NCBI RefSeq assembly: GCF_040719265.1
Contig: NZ_JBFDAH010000007.1
Location: 209,385-273,384, forward strand
Reading direction: 5' to 3'
Length of the DNA: 64,000 bases
Origin: Aliikangiella maris
GTDB taxonomy: Bacteria; Pseudomonadota; Gammaproteobacteria; Enterobacterales; Kangiellaceae
The translations under genes were made by a program, and so were the position numbers. This document shows positions 33,775 to 43,325 of the stretch, piece by piece. A model generated the notes under the pieces. It made no database searches. It was not told the DNA's origin and saw only the letters and a program-made list of their open reading frames with translations. The number at the start of each line of letters is the position of its first letter. The first letter of the stretch is position 1.

Positions 33775-35802
33775 TCAGTTGATTGAAATAACACTTACCC
33801 ATTTATCTACCGGCTGTGACAATAAAAACTTCACCTTTTCATTATTCAAAGCATCTTGCTTAACAATCGCTGCGCGATTTCTCCCACATTCTTTAGCAAA
33901 ATATAACGCTTTATCTGCCAGTTCAACAATCATATCAATTTGTACATTTGAACGATCTGTATCGAAGTAAACAATTCCGATCGACATAGTAATTGATAAT
34001 TCACCTGCATCGGTGGTGAAAGTAGTTTCAGCTATTGCTGACAATAACTTTTTAGCAACTTGTTCATCACTTATTTCATTAGTGTTTTCCAATACGATAA
34101 GAAACTCTTCACCCCCCATTCGAATGAGTTTATCAGAATCACGCATTGACGATTGCAGACGGAGAGTAAATTCTATTAAAACCTGATCCCCTACATGATG
34201 GCCATATCTATCATTAACTTGTTTAAAATGGTCAATATCTAGCAGAAAAAATGAATAACGACGACAAGTTTTATTTTTGATTTGAGTAATAATTTGTACA
34301 TCAAAATAACGCCTATTATAAACGTTAGTTAATTGATCTTGGTATCGTTGTAAATCAAGTTGGATATTACGATTTTGCAAGCTCGAATTTTTTGCAAGCA
34401 TCCGGCGATACATTAAAAACAGCAATAAAATTAATAGTACGGCCACTGCACCACTTAACCAAAAAACTTCTCGTTGTAATTGTGCATTGGTAATTTCAAT
34501 TGATTTAATGCGATTACTTTCACGGAGTCTTTCAATTTCTCTATCTTTTTCAACAGATTCATAGAGTGATTTGAAGCGTTGCATTCGCCCCTCACGTTCA
34601 GAATCATAAATTTTATTCGACAAATTAATATATTCAACATGGGCTTCATAAGCGATTTGATATTGTCTCTTTTCAGCAAAAGCTTTAGACCACCCTGCAT
34701 AACTATCAGCAAGATAAGTAATTAGGTCATACTGAATAAAATGTTCATTGGCTTTATTAAAAACAAGCTCTGCTCTTTTAAAATCATCTAAATAAACCAG
34801 ATTGAGTGCAATAATGGCGTTTGCATGTGCACTGATATCTGGATTATTATTTTCTTCACCATAATTTAGTGCTTGCTCTGCATATTCATTTGATTTTTGA
34901 TAGTTCTCCTTTTTTTGCTCAATAGCAGCAAGATTGGTATACATACTATAAATTGAGTTTTTTGCATCTATTTTCCTAGCCAATTTAATCGCTTTTTCAA
35001 ATACCTCACTGGCGGCATCGAGCGAGCCTTGTCTAATCAGCATATAACCCCGGTTTTGATAGAGCATCAGCAAGGTTCTATTTAGTTGCTTTTTTTCATA
35101 CCATTCAATGGCGATTAAATTATTCTTTAACGCTTCATCAAAAAAACCCAGCTCTGCTTCAGCCAATGCTAAAAAACTGCGAGTTGTCACTTCTCGATAA
35201 TCATCATTATTGGTCAGAGCAACCTCCAATGCGATCTGGCTCGCTTCAATCGAATCGTTATATCGACCAATTTTATTTGCAATGTCAGCAAATGTGATAC
35301 TTATCCAATATCTCAGTACTGGCGAATGGCTTTCAGTGACTTGCTGATAGGCTTTTTCAACTTGTATTTCATAGGTTTTATAATCTTTTTCCTGATAAAT
35401 TTTCCAGGCCAGACAAAATTCATAACTTGCTAATATTGAGCGATTCGTAGGATTGCGATGCTTTAACCGAGTCAATTCTTCAAGAGTCTCAACCAAGTCA
35501 TCATTTAGTTGGGTAAATACCTGCAAGTAACAGCGGTAGCTTTGATAATAAGCAATTTCATCATAACCAAGGCCATATATTTGATCTTCAATATGCTTAA
35601 GTTGTGCTAAAGTTTTTGTAAAATTCTGTCCATATTCATCAGCAATTTTGTCAATCAGCTTATCACCTGGAGAAAATTCTGAGCGAAATACTTGTGTTGT
35701 CGCGCTGACAAGATTAAATGGCAACACAAACAGCAAAATCCATAAGCAGCATTGTGTCAACTTTCGCATTGTTAAGCTGTTATTATTCATTTCCTGTTTC
35801 AA
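33775..35802 (-). CDS. Periplasmic-TPR sensor diguanylate cyclase (GGDEF)
   Basis: 675 residues. The TTG at 35802 has AGGA 8 bases upstream; an ATG at 35790 is the alternative. A signal-anchor (CLWILLFVLPFNLVSA) precedes eight or more TPR helices (about 40-420), a coiled coil, one TM helix near residue 445-465 (FWLSGAVAVLLILLLFLMY) and a C-terminal GGDEF domain. The active site is GGEEF with the inhibitory RxxD (RDSD) five residues before it, so product inhibition by c-di-GMP is expected. The architecture suits sensing a periplasmic peptide or protein. Confidence 0.88.
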   Translation of the reverse strand: MKQEMNNNSLTMRKLTQCCLWILLFVLPFNLVSATTQVFRSEFSPGDKLIDKIADEYGQNFTKTLAQLKHIEDQIYGLGYDEIAYYQSYRCYLQVFTQLNDDLVETLEELTRLKHRNPTNRSILASYEFCLAWKIYQEKDYKTYEIQVEKAYQQVTESHSPVLRYWISITFADIANKIGRYNDSIEASQIALEVALTNNDDYREVTTRSFLALAEAELGFFDEALKNNLIAIEWYEKKQLNRTLLMLYQNRGYMLIRQGSLDAASEVFEKAIKLARKIDAKNSIYSMYTNLAAIEQKKENYQKSNEYAEQALNYGEENNNPDISAHANAIIALNLVYLDDFKRAELVFNKANEHFIQYDLITYLADSYAGWSKAFAEKRQYQIAYEAHVEYINLSNKIYDSEREGRMQRFKSLYESVEKDREIERLRESNRIKSIEITNAQLQREVFWLSGAVAVLLILLLFLMYRRMLAKNSSLQNRNIQLDLQRYQDQLTNVYNRRYFDVQIITQIKNKTCRRYSFFLLDIDHFKQVNDRYGHHVGDQVLIEFTLRLQSSMRDSDKLIRMGGEEFLIVLENTNEISDEQVAKKLLSAIAETTFTTDAGELSITMSIGIVYFDTDRSNVQIDMIVELADKALYFAKECGRNRAAIVKQDALNNEKVKFLLSQPVDKWVSVISIN

Positions 35803-35960
35803 CTGGCTTTTCCTGAATTAACAAGGTAGCAAATCCAATATTACCCAAAACAACTCCGCCTAGCATGTTTGTTTTGGTATTGAGACTATGCTTAAGCCTA
35901 GTTGAGTTCTTAATAAAATGCGATAAAAATCAATAACTTCATTACCAATAATCCGAAGGT

Positions 35961-37160
35961 TTATAATTTTTTCTTAAATATACTAAGCGGATAGAAAAGC
36001 TGACCTAAATAAGTAGATGGTAATTTTTTTGTAGTCCCATATTCTGCTGGCCAGTGCTGTTTGGGCATATGATAAGTACCAAATAACCAATCAAATAATA
36101 CTAAATGAGCAGAATAGTTCGTATCGATTGCAGGCTTTTCTGAACTGTGATGCCAATGATGAAACTGTGGAGTAACAAAAATATACTTTAGCGGACCAAA
36201 GGGTAAACGGGTATTACAATGAATCAAAACAGCTTGTAAGGCGGCAAAAGCCACATAGATATCAAGAGCAGCTTTATCTGGCCCTAAAAGATACAATGGA
36301 ACCATTACCATTGCTCTCTCAGAAAAAACCTGTAAAAAGTGCCCCCGAGATCCCGCCAACCAGTCCATATTTTCAACTGAATGATGAACGGCATGTATCG
36401 GCCAAATTATTTTAATTTCGTGATACAAGCGATGTTCCCAATACAACACGAAATCTACACAAACAATAATTGCTAGAACTTGTACCCAGACAGGTAGTGC
36501 TTGCAGCCAGTTTTGCAACGAATCACTAACCGCCCAGTCAAAATGACTAACATGGTAATTGGCATATAACAATATGGCAGAAATAGCCAAGTGATTAAAA
36601 CAAAAGTAAAACAGATCAAGCCCCCACTCTTTGCGCAAGATAATCTGATCTTTATACTTAGGCAGCAATTTTTCCAAAGTCATAAAAATAAATGCTGATC
36701 CGAGAAACGCCAGTATTAGCCAGTCAACCCCCAAAGAAAGCGGTTGAGGCTGCACACCTCTAATTGGAATCGTATATCCGCCAAGCGCAAAGCTAACCCC
36801 AGTAAGTAAAATACCAATAATACCCAAGCGTCGATATTGACCAAGAACAAAAGTCAGTACGCCAAAGAATAGGGAAAAATACATGGCATATTTTAGTAAC
36901 TGTTGTAACTGTCCGGCATCATATGTTTGACGCAACTCAGTGGTAGTTAAATAAGCGGGGAACAGGTAAGCCAAAACTGCTAATAAGCTTAAAACACCTA
37001 AACATACCGAAGTATAACCACTGATTTTGCCATCACCCAGTCGAAAAGCTCGAGCTGCATCTAATTCGACTTGTCTTTGCCGATATTGATAACCACTCGG
37101 CTCGTTTGCAGTAGATTGGTTTGCAGAATGCTGATTGTTGTTGTTTTGCTCGGTCTTCAT
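35961..37160 (-). CDS. Sterol desaturase/fatty acid hydroxylase-family membrane enzyme
   Basis: 399 residues from the ATG at 37160; the longer frame to 37286 adds a non-hydrophobic arginine-rich stretch unlike the family. About eight TM helices. The di-iron histidine boxes are present: EHRLYHE, HAVHHS and HHWHHS, the last followed by DTNYSAHLVLFDWLFGTYH. Such enzymes hydroxylate or desaturate lipids; the substrate is unknown. It stands between the GGDEF protein and the esterase on the same strand. Confidence 0.85.
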   Translation of the reverse strand: MKTEQNNNNQHSANQSTANEPSGYQYRQRQVELDAARAFRLGDGKISGYTSVCLGVLSLLAVLAYLFPAYLTTTELRQTYDAGQLQQLLKYAMYFSLFFGVLTFVLGQYRRLGIIGILLTGVSFALGGYTIPIRGVQPQPLSLGVDWLILAFLGSAFIFMTLEKLLPKYKDQIILRKEWGLDLFYFCFNHLAISAILLYANYHVSHFDWAVSDSLQNWLQALPVWVQVLAIIVCVDFVLYWEHRLYHEIKIIWPIHAVHHSVENMDWLAGSRGHFLQVFSERAMVMVPLYLLGPDKAALDIYVAFAALQAVLIHCNTRLPFGPLKYIFVTPQFHHWHHSSEKPAIDTNYSAHLVLFDWLFGTYHMPKQHWPAEYGTTKKLPSTYLGQLFYPLSIFKKKL

Positions 37161-37353
37161 GTCACGAATTCTGTTGGCTTGATTATTTCTGCCCAAGCTT
37201 AGGTAGTTGGTTGAAAAATGTCTACTATTTTTCTCAAATCGTGATAAGTCGCAAATGATGATGCGCTGAGTAGAAACTCGGCGCATCTATAGATGAGCAC
37301 ATTAGCCGTTCAGTGGCAGCTAATGGCAAGACTGGTTTTTCTAGTTAGCTTTT

Positions 37354-38616
37354 TTAGTTAGCCTTAGTCTTTGTTATAGATTGACTAAGGTAAGGTTCCA
37401 TTTCCCAGTACTCCCAACTTTCAAGCTGTTGTTTTTTAGCCAAAGATAATGCTTTTTGATGATATTTTTGCATCTTTTGAGGTTTCTCCAAACCTTTTTG
37501 CGCCACGCTCATTAAATAGTGCCATTTAGCATTGTTGCGATTCTCACCGGCAACACTATTTAATAGGACCTCAGCTTGTTGAAATTGCTGTTTGCGGTTA
37601 TGCCCCAAGACCAAATCTAACAAAATCAAATTGGCTGATTCGGGGAATTGTTTTTTGGCAGATTCAATAATTTGTGGGATCTTGTCTTGTTGTTTTGAGT
37701 AAAATACATATTTAGAAAAGGTATAGCTTTGTAACCAGGTAATAGGCGCTCCCCCCCAACCAGCTTTTTTTTCTGCCAATAACTCAAAGACTTTTAAGTA
37801 ATCCTCATGCGCCATCATACTTTCAACATCAATGAAAAAGTTTGGCCATAAAAACTGAAAACCATCATAAAGCGCCGGTAGTGCTGTTGAGAAGTGAGAC
37901 TCATCTGGATACTCTTTGAAAGTCCATTGCAGTTTTTCAGGTGCATCCTGTTTAAATACCTCGACCAGCTTTTTAACGCCCATGCCTTTTTCGCTGGCAA
38001 CTGATAGAAATATAGGTGCATAAACTTTACTCTCTGCCGACTTGAAATGTGTGGCATAGTCTTCAATAAGGCGGTAGTCATCAAACCATAAACTTGGACT
38101 CATTGCGATGAAGCGATCGAAAGGCGTGTCTGGCGTTAGATATTCATAATTAACAAATAATCCGCCTAGAGAATAGCCAGCTAATGCGCGTGACTGATTT
38201 GTTCGATATTGGCGATCAATCAAGGGGATCAGCTCTTGTCTGATATAGTTAGAAAATTGTTTTATTCCGCCATACTCAGGACTTTCCTCAATTGACCATG
38301 TATTGCTTTTTAAATAATCTTGTGGGCCTTGATTAGCGACTCCCACAACAATAACTGGTGGAATTTTTCCCATTCTGGCCAAATGCCTTGCTGTATTTGC
38401 CACATGATGAAATTGAAAATCACCATCGATTACATACAGTGTGGGATATTTTAGTTGAGATATTTGATAGCGCTCTGGCAGCGAAACCATGTAGCGGCGC
38501 TGTTGCTGCATGACTTTTGAATGGTGCTGATATTCACTACCATAATTTAAAGGTGTCGCAGCAAACCCAACCGACAAGTAAAAAGCGCTGATTAATACAA
38601 TGAGTAGTCTGAACAT
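37354..38616 (-). CDS. Exported alpha/beta-hydrolase, esterase D/Fes type
   Basis: 420 residues with a signal peptide cleaved near GFA|AT. The esterase fold shows LYVIDGDFQFHHV, the nucleophile elbow GYSLGG and the catalytic His in DESHFSTALPALYDGF. The C-terminal about 130 residues are TPR-like helices (FQQAEVLLNSVAGENRNNAKWHYLMSVAQKG). This matches PF00756 putative esterases such as siderophore esterases IroE/Fes, but no iron-uptake genes are nearby. It probably acts in the periplasm. Confidence 0.8.
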   Translation of the reverse strand: MFRLLIVLISAFYLSVGFAATPLNYGSEYQHHSKVMQQQRRYMVSLPERYQISQLKYPTLYVIDGDFQFHHVANTARHLARMGKIPPVIVVGVANQGPQDYLKSNTWSIEESPEYGGIKQFSNYIRQELIPLIDRQYRTNQSRALAGYSLGGLFVNYEYLTPDTPFDRFIAMSPSLWFDDYRLIEDYATHFKSAESKVYAPIFLSVASEKGMGVKKLVEVFKQDAPEKLQWTFKEYPDESHFSTALPALYDGFQFLWPNFFIDVESMMAHEDYLKVFELLAEKKAGWGGAPITWLQSYTFSKYVFYSKQQDKIPQIIESAKKQFPESANLILLDLVLGHNRKQQFQQAEVLLNSVAGENRNNAKWHYLMSVAQKGLEKPQKMQKYHQKALSLAKKQQLESWEYWEMEPYLSQSITKTKAN

Positions 38617-38972
38617 ATTTTCTCCTAATCAATATCTTTTAATTCTTTTCAAACATTATGCTGCCATATTTGAGCAATGGTAAAAGTGAAAAATCGGTTA
38701 ATCTTGTAAAGTATTGATGAATGCTCTTTATTTTGGTTAACAAACATGCATATTGTGACAATCTGCAACTTCTGCTTTAATAGCTAGGAGCTCTATGAAT
38801 CTCAAAGCAAAATAACAATTTAATTATCCTCCCAAAAAACACGCACGACATGATGAGAAATCTGACTATATTTAAATCTGAATTTTCAAAATAAGCCGAA
38901 AGATTGATGCAAATTAACATTGAGTCTCAATCGTTCAGTAAAAAACATTGTTATTTTTATGCGGAGAAAGCC
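38617..38972. other. Divergent intergenic region esterase / osmC
   Basis: 356 bp without a gene. It should hold the divergent promoters. No box is clear enough to call. Confidence 0.4.
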
Positions 38973-39496
38973 ATGTCTAACCAACTTTTAAAAGAAGTAC
39001 TTACTCGAACAATCAGTCAACTCGAAGAGAACCCAAGCCATTCACTAGTTGCCTTTTCAGCAAATACCCGTCTGGAAGAAGGTGTCAGATGTAGCGCTAA
39101 TGTCAGAGATTTTCCAACGATGTATATTGACGAGCCAGAAGACTTAGGAGGACAAAATTCTGCGATGAATCCTGTTGAGTTGCTGTTAGTTTCATTAGGT
39201 ACTTGCCAGGAGATCATGTATGCCGCCTATGCTGCTGTGCTTGGTATTCAGTTAGACAGCGTTAAAGTTGAACTAAAAGGGAAATTAGATTTAAGAGGCT
39301 TATTTGGACTTGCAGAGGGAGTGCCCGCCGGCTATCGAGAAATCCATTATGTAACAAAAGTCAAAGCCCGGATTCAACCGAAGCTATTAAAAAATTAGCT
39401 GAAATGGCCGAATCTCACTGTCCAGTTTTAGACACGTTAACTCGAGCCATCACAATCAGTGGAAAAATGTATCATAATGGTGAAGCAATAGAATAA
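38973..39496 (+). pseudogene. OsmC-family peroxiredoxin-like protein, single-base frameshift
   Basis: Start at the ATG 38973, which has GGAG 8 bases upstream. The frame reads an OsmC domain, with MNPVELLLVSLGTCQEIMYAAYA containing the first catalytic Cys. It then shifts frame at an AAA run (39363-39365). In the next frame it goes on as SPDSTEAIKKLAEMAESHCPVL with the second catalytic Cys and ends at 39496. One missing A restores a normal OsmC protein. OsmC/Ohr proteins reduce organic peroxides. As given, the product lacks its second Cys. A sequencing error is possible. Confidence 0.8.
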
Positions 39497-39576
39497 ATCA
39501 ATCAAGAGATTTCTCAATCGATCAACCAGGACCTTATTCCCCTTAAACTCCTGGTTTACGGTGTAAATTAGTTGTT

Positions 39577-40092
39577 CTAACCAACAGCTGAAATAGCTGA
39601 ATCAGATTTAAGACCGGCTATATGCGATAAAAACAGTCGAATGGGCGCTTCGACTTTATCGACATGATCAAATGACACATAAGTTGCATCAGATATTTCA
39701 TCAAGCTCTTGCAAAAAGGCAGTTTGAATAGGATTATTTTGCTTCACCAGAAACAACATCGGTGCCATTTTACCCGAAAAAATATTATAACCCACTTCAA
39801 ATGAAGTCCCTTCACTTATTCCTGTGTTTACAATAATCATCGCATCACAGTTATCTATTTGTGCTTGTCGGGTGAGCCGGAACTCGGTGGGGTTAAATGG
39901 TTTTCCGCTTTGTTGTTCATATGCTACTTTATAACTGTCTTGATCATAAGCCTGATGGCCGGTTAACACATTAATTCGATAAGGATTTTGGTTTTGTGCC
40001 ATTACCGTGTCTAAAACAGACTGTACAATTGCCAGCTCAGCCTCCTCTACCTTGGTATAGGGTTGTCGTATAAATAGATTTAATGCTGTCAT
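39577..40092 (-). CDS. Nucleoside 2-deoxyribosyltransferase-like protein
   Basis: 171 residues. The sequence has a Rossmann-like core with DNCDAMIIVNTGISEGTSFEVGYNIFSGK, resembling the D-x-x-x-A-V/I pattern and the catalytic glutamate of nucleoside 2-deoxyribosyltransferases and related TIR-like/STING-associated folds. Start supported by GGAGAG. The biological substrate is unknown. Family assignment is moderate. Confidence 0.5.
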   Translation of the reverse strand: MTALNLFIRQPYTKVEEAELAIVQSVLDTVMAQNQNPYRINVLTGHQAYDQDSYKVAYEQQSGKPFNPTEFRLTRQAQIDNCDAMIIVNTGISEGTSFEVGYNIFSGKMAPMLFLVKQNNPIQTAFLQELDEISDATYVSFDHVDKVEAPIRLFLSHIAGLKSDSAISAVG

Positions 40093-40391
40093 AATCTCTC
40101 CATGGATAATAAGTCTTTAATAGATATAAGCAATTTCTATTTATTTTGCCAATCACGATTGAGATAATTGATGCAAATAATCAATCAACATTAAAAGATG
40201 GTGTATTTAAAATCACCTTATTAAAAATACGACAATCATGTTGAACCATCTTGACTGGCAAGATCAGCAAAATTGAACTATAATGAAGAGAGAGTCTATA
40301 AAAATCATCAGGCTTAACAATAAAAACCAAGCAAACTATTTATGTTGACTTATTATATTTAGTAATTAAAGAAGCTCACACTAAACGCTTA

Positions 40392-42068
40392 TCATGATTG
40401 CTGCGCTTTTAAACGTTTTAAATGTGCCAAACTATTTTTAGCAAACTGAATAATCCGAGGGTTCGGCTTTTTAGTAAATTGTAAAGTTTCCAAATAAAAT
40501 TCGAGGCTTCCAATAATATCGGCATAAACCAGAATGATTTCTTCACTAATTGTGCGCGGATTTTTAATAATATAATAATTTAAATAGTTAACGCACTCAT
40601 TACTGATAGTCGCTAATTCTGTTTCATTCAGGTCAGTAAAACTTTGTGTAACAACGTCGAGTAATTTAGCGGATTCTTTTATCAGTACAACCTTGCGATT
40701 ACTTTCAATAAAGTCAGAAAAATCGGTAATAAACTGTTTGACTTTTTCATGTGCATTTTTACATATTTTATACTGAGCACTCGACAATATCTCTCGCTGA
40801 GTAGACAAAATACCAGCATACTTTTCAAAACCCGAATCAATAACGGATTGCTTTAAACCTTTTAATGCAATCATTAAAATATTAATCTCTTTGGGTGTTA
40901 TTTTTCTTTTTTCTTCGATTACTTGATTAGTTAGTTCAACCACTACAGTAATCCTTACCACCTGATCATCAATATGCAAGATTTTCAAAAAATTATTTAA
41001 ACCAATCATTTTTTGTTTAATCGATTCGATTTCTTCAGTCGTGTAAGATAGCACTTTTGTTTGCAACAATAGCGTTTCCAGATTTTCAACCTCATCGACC
41101 AAAGACTCAACAATGGAGTGATAATCCTGATTAGTCAAACCATGTAAAATTCTTAACTCTTCATTAAGCAACTCATCATTAACAATTTGGTTATTTATTG
41201 AAAAATGCTGACACACTTGCTGGGTTAACTTCGTTCGGCAACCAGAAATGCTCACCAAATACAATAGTTCATTGGTTAATAAATTAATTTCAGATTTTGA
41301 GTCTACCAATAAAAATTCAGGCTTATTTTCAGCTTGTCGAATTTGTCGATCAAGCATAGAAAAAAGCTTTAATCGACTTTTAGTTAACCTGAGTTTCTTT
41401 TCGACAAATCCATCGATGGAGGCTTGTGCAATCCACCATAGGTTGGGGCTTTTGGGTAAAACACAGTCCTTATCGAGCTTATGCAGCGACTTTTTCATCA
41501 TAGTCAGTCCCCCGTCAAGATTGGTTTGACGAATGACTTCGATTAATCCAATCTGATACATTTGTCGATAATGACGCGACTTACTCGCACTTTCCTCAGT
41601 TATCATCAAAGTCTTAACTTTGCCAAGCCTTGATTTATTAAAACCCTTTTTAAAAAAATACGACTCTCTCAGCTCACTATTGCCGTAGCAAACTCTCAGT
41701 TGATTAATCGTCGGTAATAAAAGTTGTGGAATATCAAATGCTTTTTGACTGATATGCTCTAAATAACGTAAAAATTTGATAATAGCCGTTGATACCGTTT
41801 CTAAATATTTTTGACGCTCATTTTTCTCACCCTTAGCCAAGCGTTCCAGCAGTGCTAAAGTTTCACTGAAAAACACTATTGCACCATTGAATTCGAGTAG
41901 CGTAAAAATACCTTTCAACTTATTAATTTGCTTAATAGGCCCTTTAAGCAATGTTTTATTATCCGGATCAACTGCAAAGCTTTCAATATCTTGTGTTAGC
42001 TGATTAATCTCGGCAGTAATTTCATCAACAAGCAGGTGTAAAGATTGCAAGCTACTGGCTTGTGTCAT
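40392..42068 (-). CDS. Stand-alone ChpA/PilL N-terminal-like protein
   Basis: 558 residues from the ATG at 42068; AAGGGAGG lies 11 bases upstream, so the longer TTG frame is rejected. The first about 150 residues resemble the N-terminus of the type IV pilus chemotaxis kinase ChpA/PilL: TLLEFNGAIVFFSETLALLERL, then YLEHISQKAFDIPQLLLPTINQLR. It is all helical thereafter and has no CheA kinase core, CheW or receiver domain. In ChpA this region precedes the Hpt domains. A free-standing copy may bind Pil-Chp components. I see no pil or chp genes in the window. Confidence 0.55.
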   Translation of the reverse strand: MTQASSLQSLHLLVDEITAEINQLTQDIESFAVDPDNKTLLKGPIKQINKLKGIFTLLEFNGAIVFFSETLALLERLAKGEKNERQKYLETVSTAIIKFLRYLEHISQKAFDIPQLLLPTINQLRVCYGNSELRESYFFKKGFNKSRLGKVKTLMITEESASKSRHYRQMYQIGLIEVIRQTNLDGGLTMMKKSLHKLDKDCVLPKSPNLWWIAQASIDGFVEKKLRLTKSRLKLFSMLDRQIRQAENKPEFLLVDSKSEINLLTNELLYLVSISGCRTKLTQQVCQHFSINNQIVNDELLNEELRILHGLTNQDYHSIVESLVDEVENLETLLLQTKVLSYTTEEIESIKQKMIGLNNFLKILHIDDQVVRITVVVELTNQVIEEKRKITPKEINILMIALKGLKQSVIDSGFEKYAGILSTQREILSSAQYKICKNAHEKVKQFITDFSDFIESNRKVVLIKESAKLLDVVTQSFTDLNETELATISNECVNYLNYYIIKNPRTISEEIILVYADIIGSLEFYLETLQFTKKPNPRIIQFAKNSLAHLKRLKAQQS

Positions 42069-42557
42069 AAGAGCAGATACCTCCCTTGGAGTACCCAATA
42101 ATTAGCACGTAATTAAAAGAAGTAATTAAAATTATTATATTTATAATCGTTACTCTTATTTTAATTTTATAATGCGATTAATTATTATTTTAATGTTTAT
42201 TAAATAATTTTGAGTCTAATTTACCACCCTATGATTAACTTAATCAACTAAAAATATTTTGAACCATTTGTTTTCTATAAACCACTTTTAACAACAGTTT
42301 GTTGAGATTAGTTAGGTATTAATTTAAATTATAAAGATATGTTATTTATACTAATTAGTTAAAATATAGAAGATAAACCGCATTAGATAAATTACTATTT
42401 TAAGATATGCCTCTGACTAGAAAAATAATCAAATAAATAAGTGCAAGATGATAACTGAGAGATAAATGGGGAATAGACATTGGAAAAAGATTTACGGAGT
42501 GAAGCTAGACGTTACCTAAATGGTTAGATAACGCCAATTAAATTAATGCGCCAACGA
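42069..42557. other. AT-rich gene-free stretch
   Basis: 489 bp, extremely AT-rich. No frame or hairpin that I can support. Confidence 0.4.
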
Positions 42558-43316
42558 TTATTGAAACCCAATGAGTCTATCTAAGCGCTCCAAGTCGTTT
42601 ACAACGCGCCAGTGCCCTCCACCTTGCTCAATTCTTTGCTGCCAATCAGTCAAACGCTTTTTATAATCACGTGGATCAATATTATCCTGACGTAACTTGG
42701 TTACATTTAACGCGACAACATGAATATTTTGCATATCCAGTTGAAAATTTCGAATATGGCTTTTCGGTAAATCTTCTTCCAGATCTGAAAAAATAAGCAC
42801 ATATTTTTCCTTTGCTTGGGTCTCGTTGACATAATCTGATGCCTGAATAACACCACCTGTAATATCCGTGTTGCGGCTACCTGATTTTAAGGTGTTAACG
42901 AATTGTTCCAATTTGTGCTTAAACAAGCGCTTTTGATCATTGGCCGTACTTGGTCGAATATCAAAAGTAACTTGTGCAATAATATCCTTTTCACTGAAAC
43001 TTCCACTATCAATTCGTGCAACAGCAATAGAATCGCCACTGTTTAAAGTCGCCAGTAAATAATGAACAATCGCTTGCGCTTTAGTCAGCTCTTGTGTGTA
43101 GGTACCGGAAGTATCAATTAGTAGATAAACCGCCCGCTGACCTTGCTGAGTCTGTTGACATGCCGGTAAAAATAAAAGCATTACCAGCAACACACCTTTG
43201 TGTAAGACTTGACAAGGTCTGATTGAATATCGTCGTGACCATTGAACAATAAATGGTGGCACTAATCGAAGGATTAAATCAGCCAAATGGGTAATAGTTA
43301 TTTGCCAGTTTCTCAT
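42558..43316 (-). CDS. VWA-domain lipoprotein
   Basis: 252 residues. A long basic n-region is followed by the hydrophobic VLLVMLLFLPAC with the lipobox cysteine at about residue 53. The VWA fold shows VYLLIDTSGTYT, a MIDAS-type D-x-S-G-T, then NTDITGGVIQAS and VLIFSDLEEDLP for the further ligands. It probably binds a protein partner through a metal ion in the envelope. It is the second gene of a pair and starts 9 bp after the stop of the multi-TM gene. Confidence 0.7.
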   Translation of the reverse strand: MRNWQITITHLADLILRLVPPFIVQWSRRYSIRPCQVLHKGVLLVMLLFLPACQQTQQGQRAVYLLIDTSGTYTQELTKAQAIVHYLLATLNSGDSIAVARIDSGSFSEKDIIAQVTFDIRPSTANDQKRLFKHKLEQFVNTLKSGSRNTDITGGVIQASDYVNETQAKEKYVLIFSDLEEDLPKSHIRNFQLDMQNIHVVALNVTKLRQDNIDPRDYKKRLTDWQQRIEQGGGHWRVVNDLERLDRLIGFQ

Positions 43317-43325
43317 AAGTGCCTC

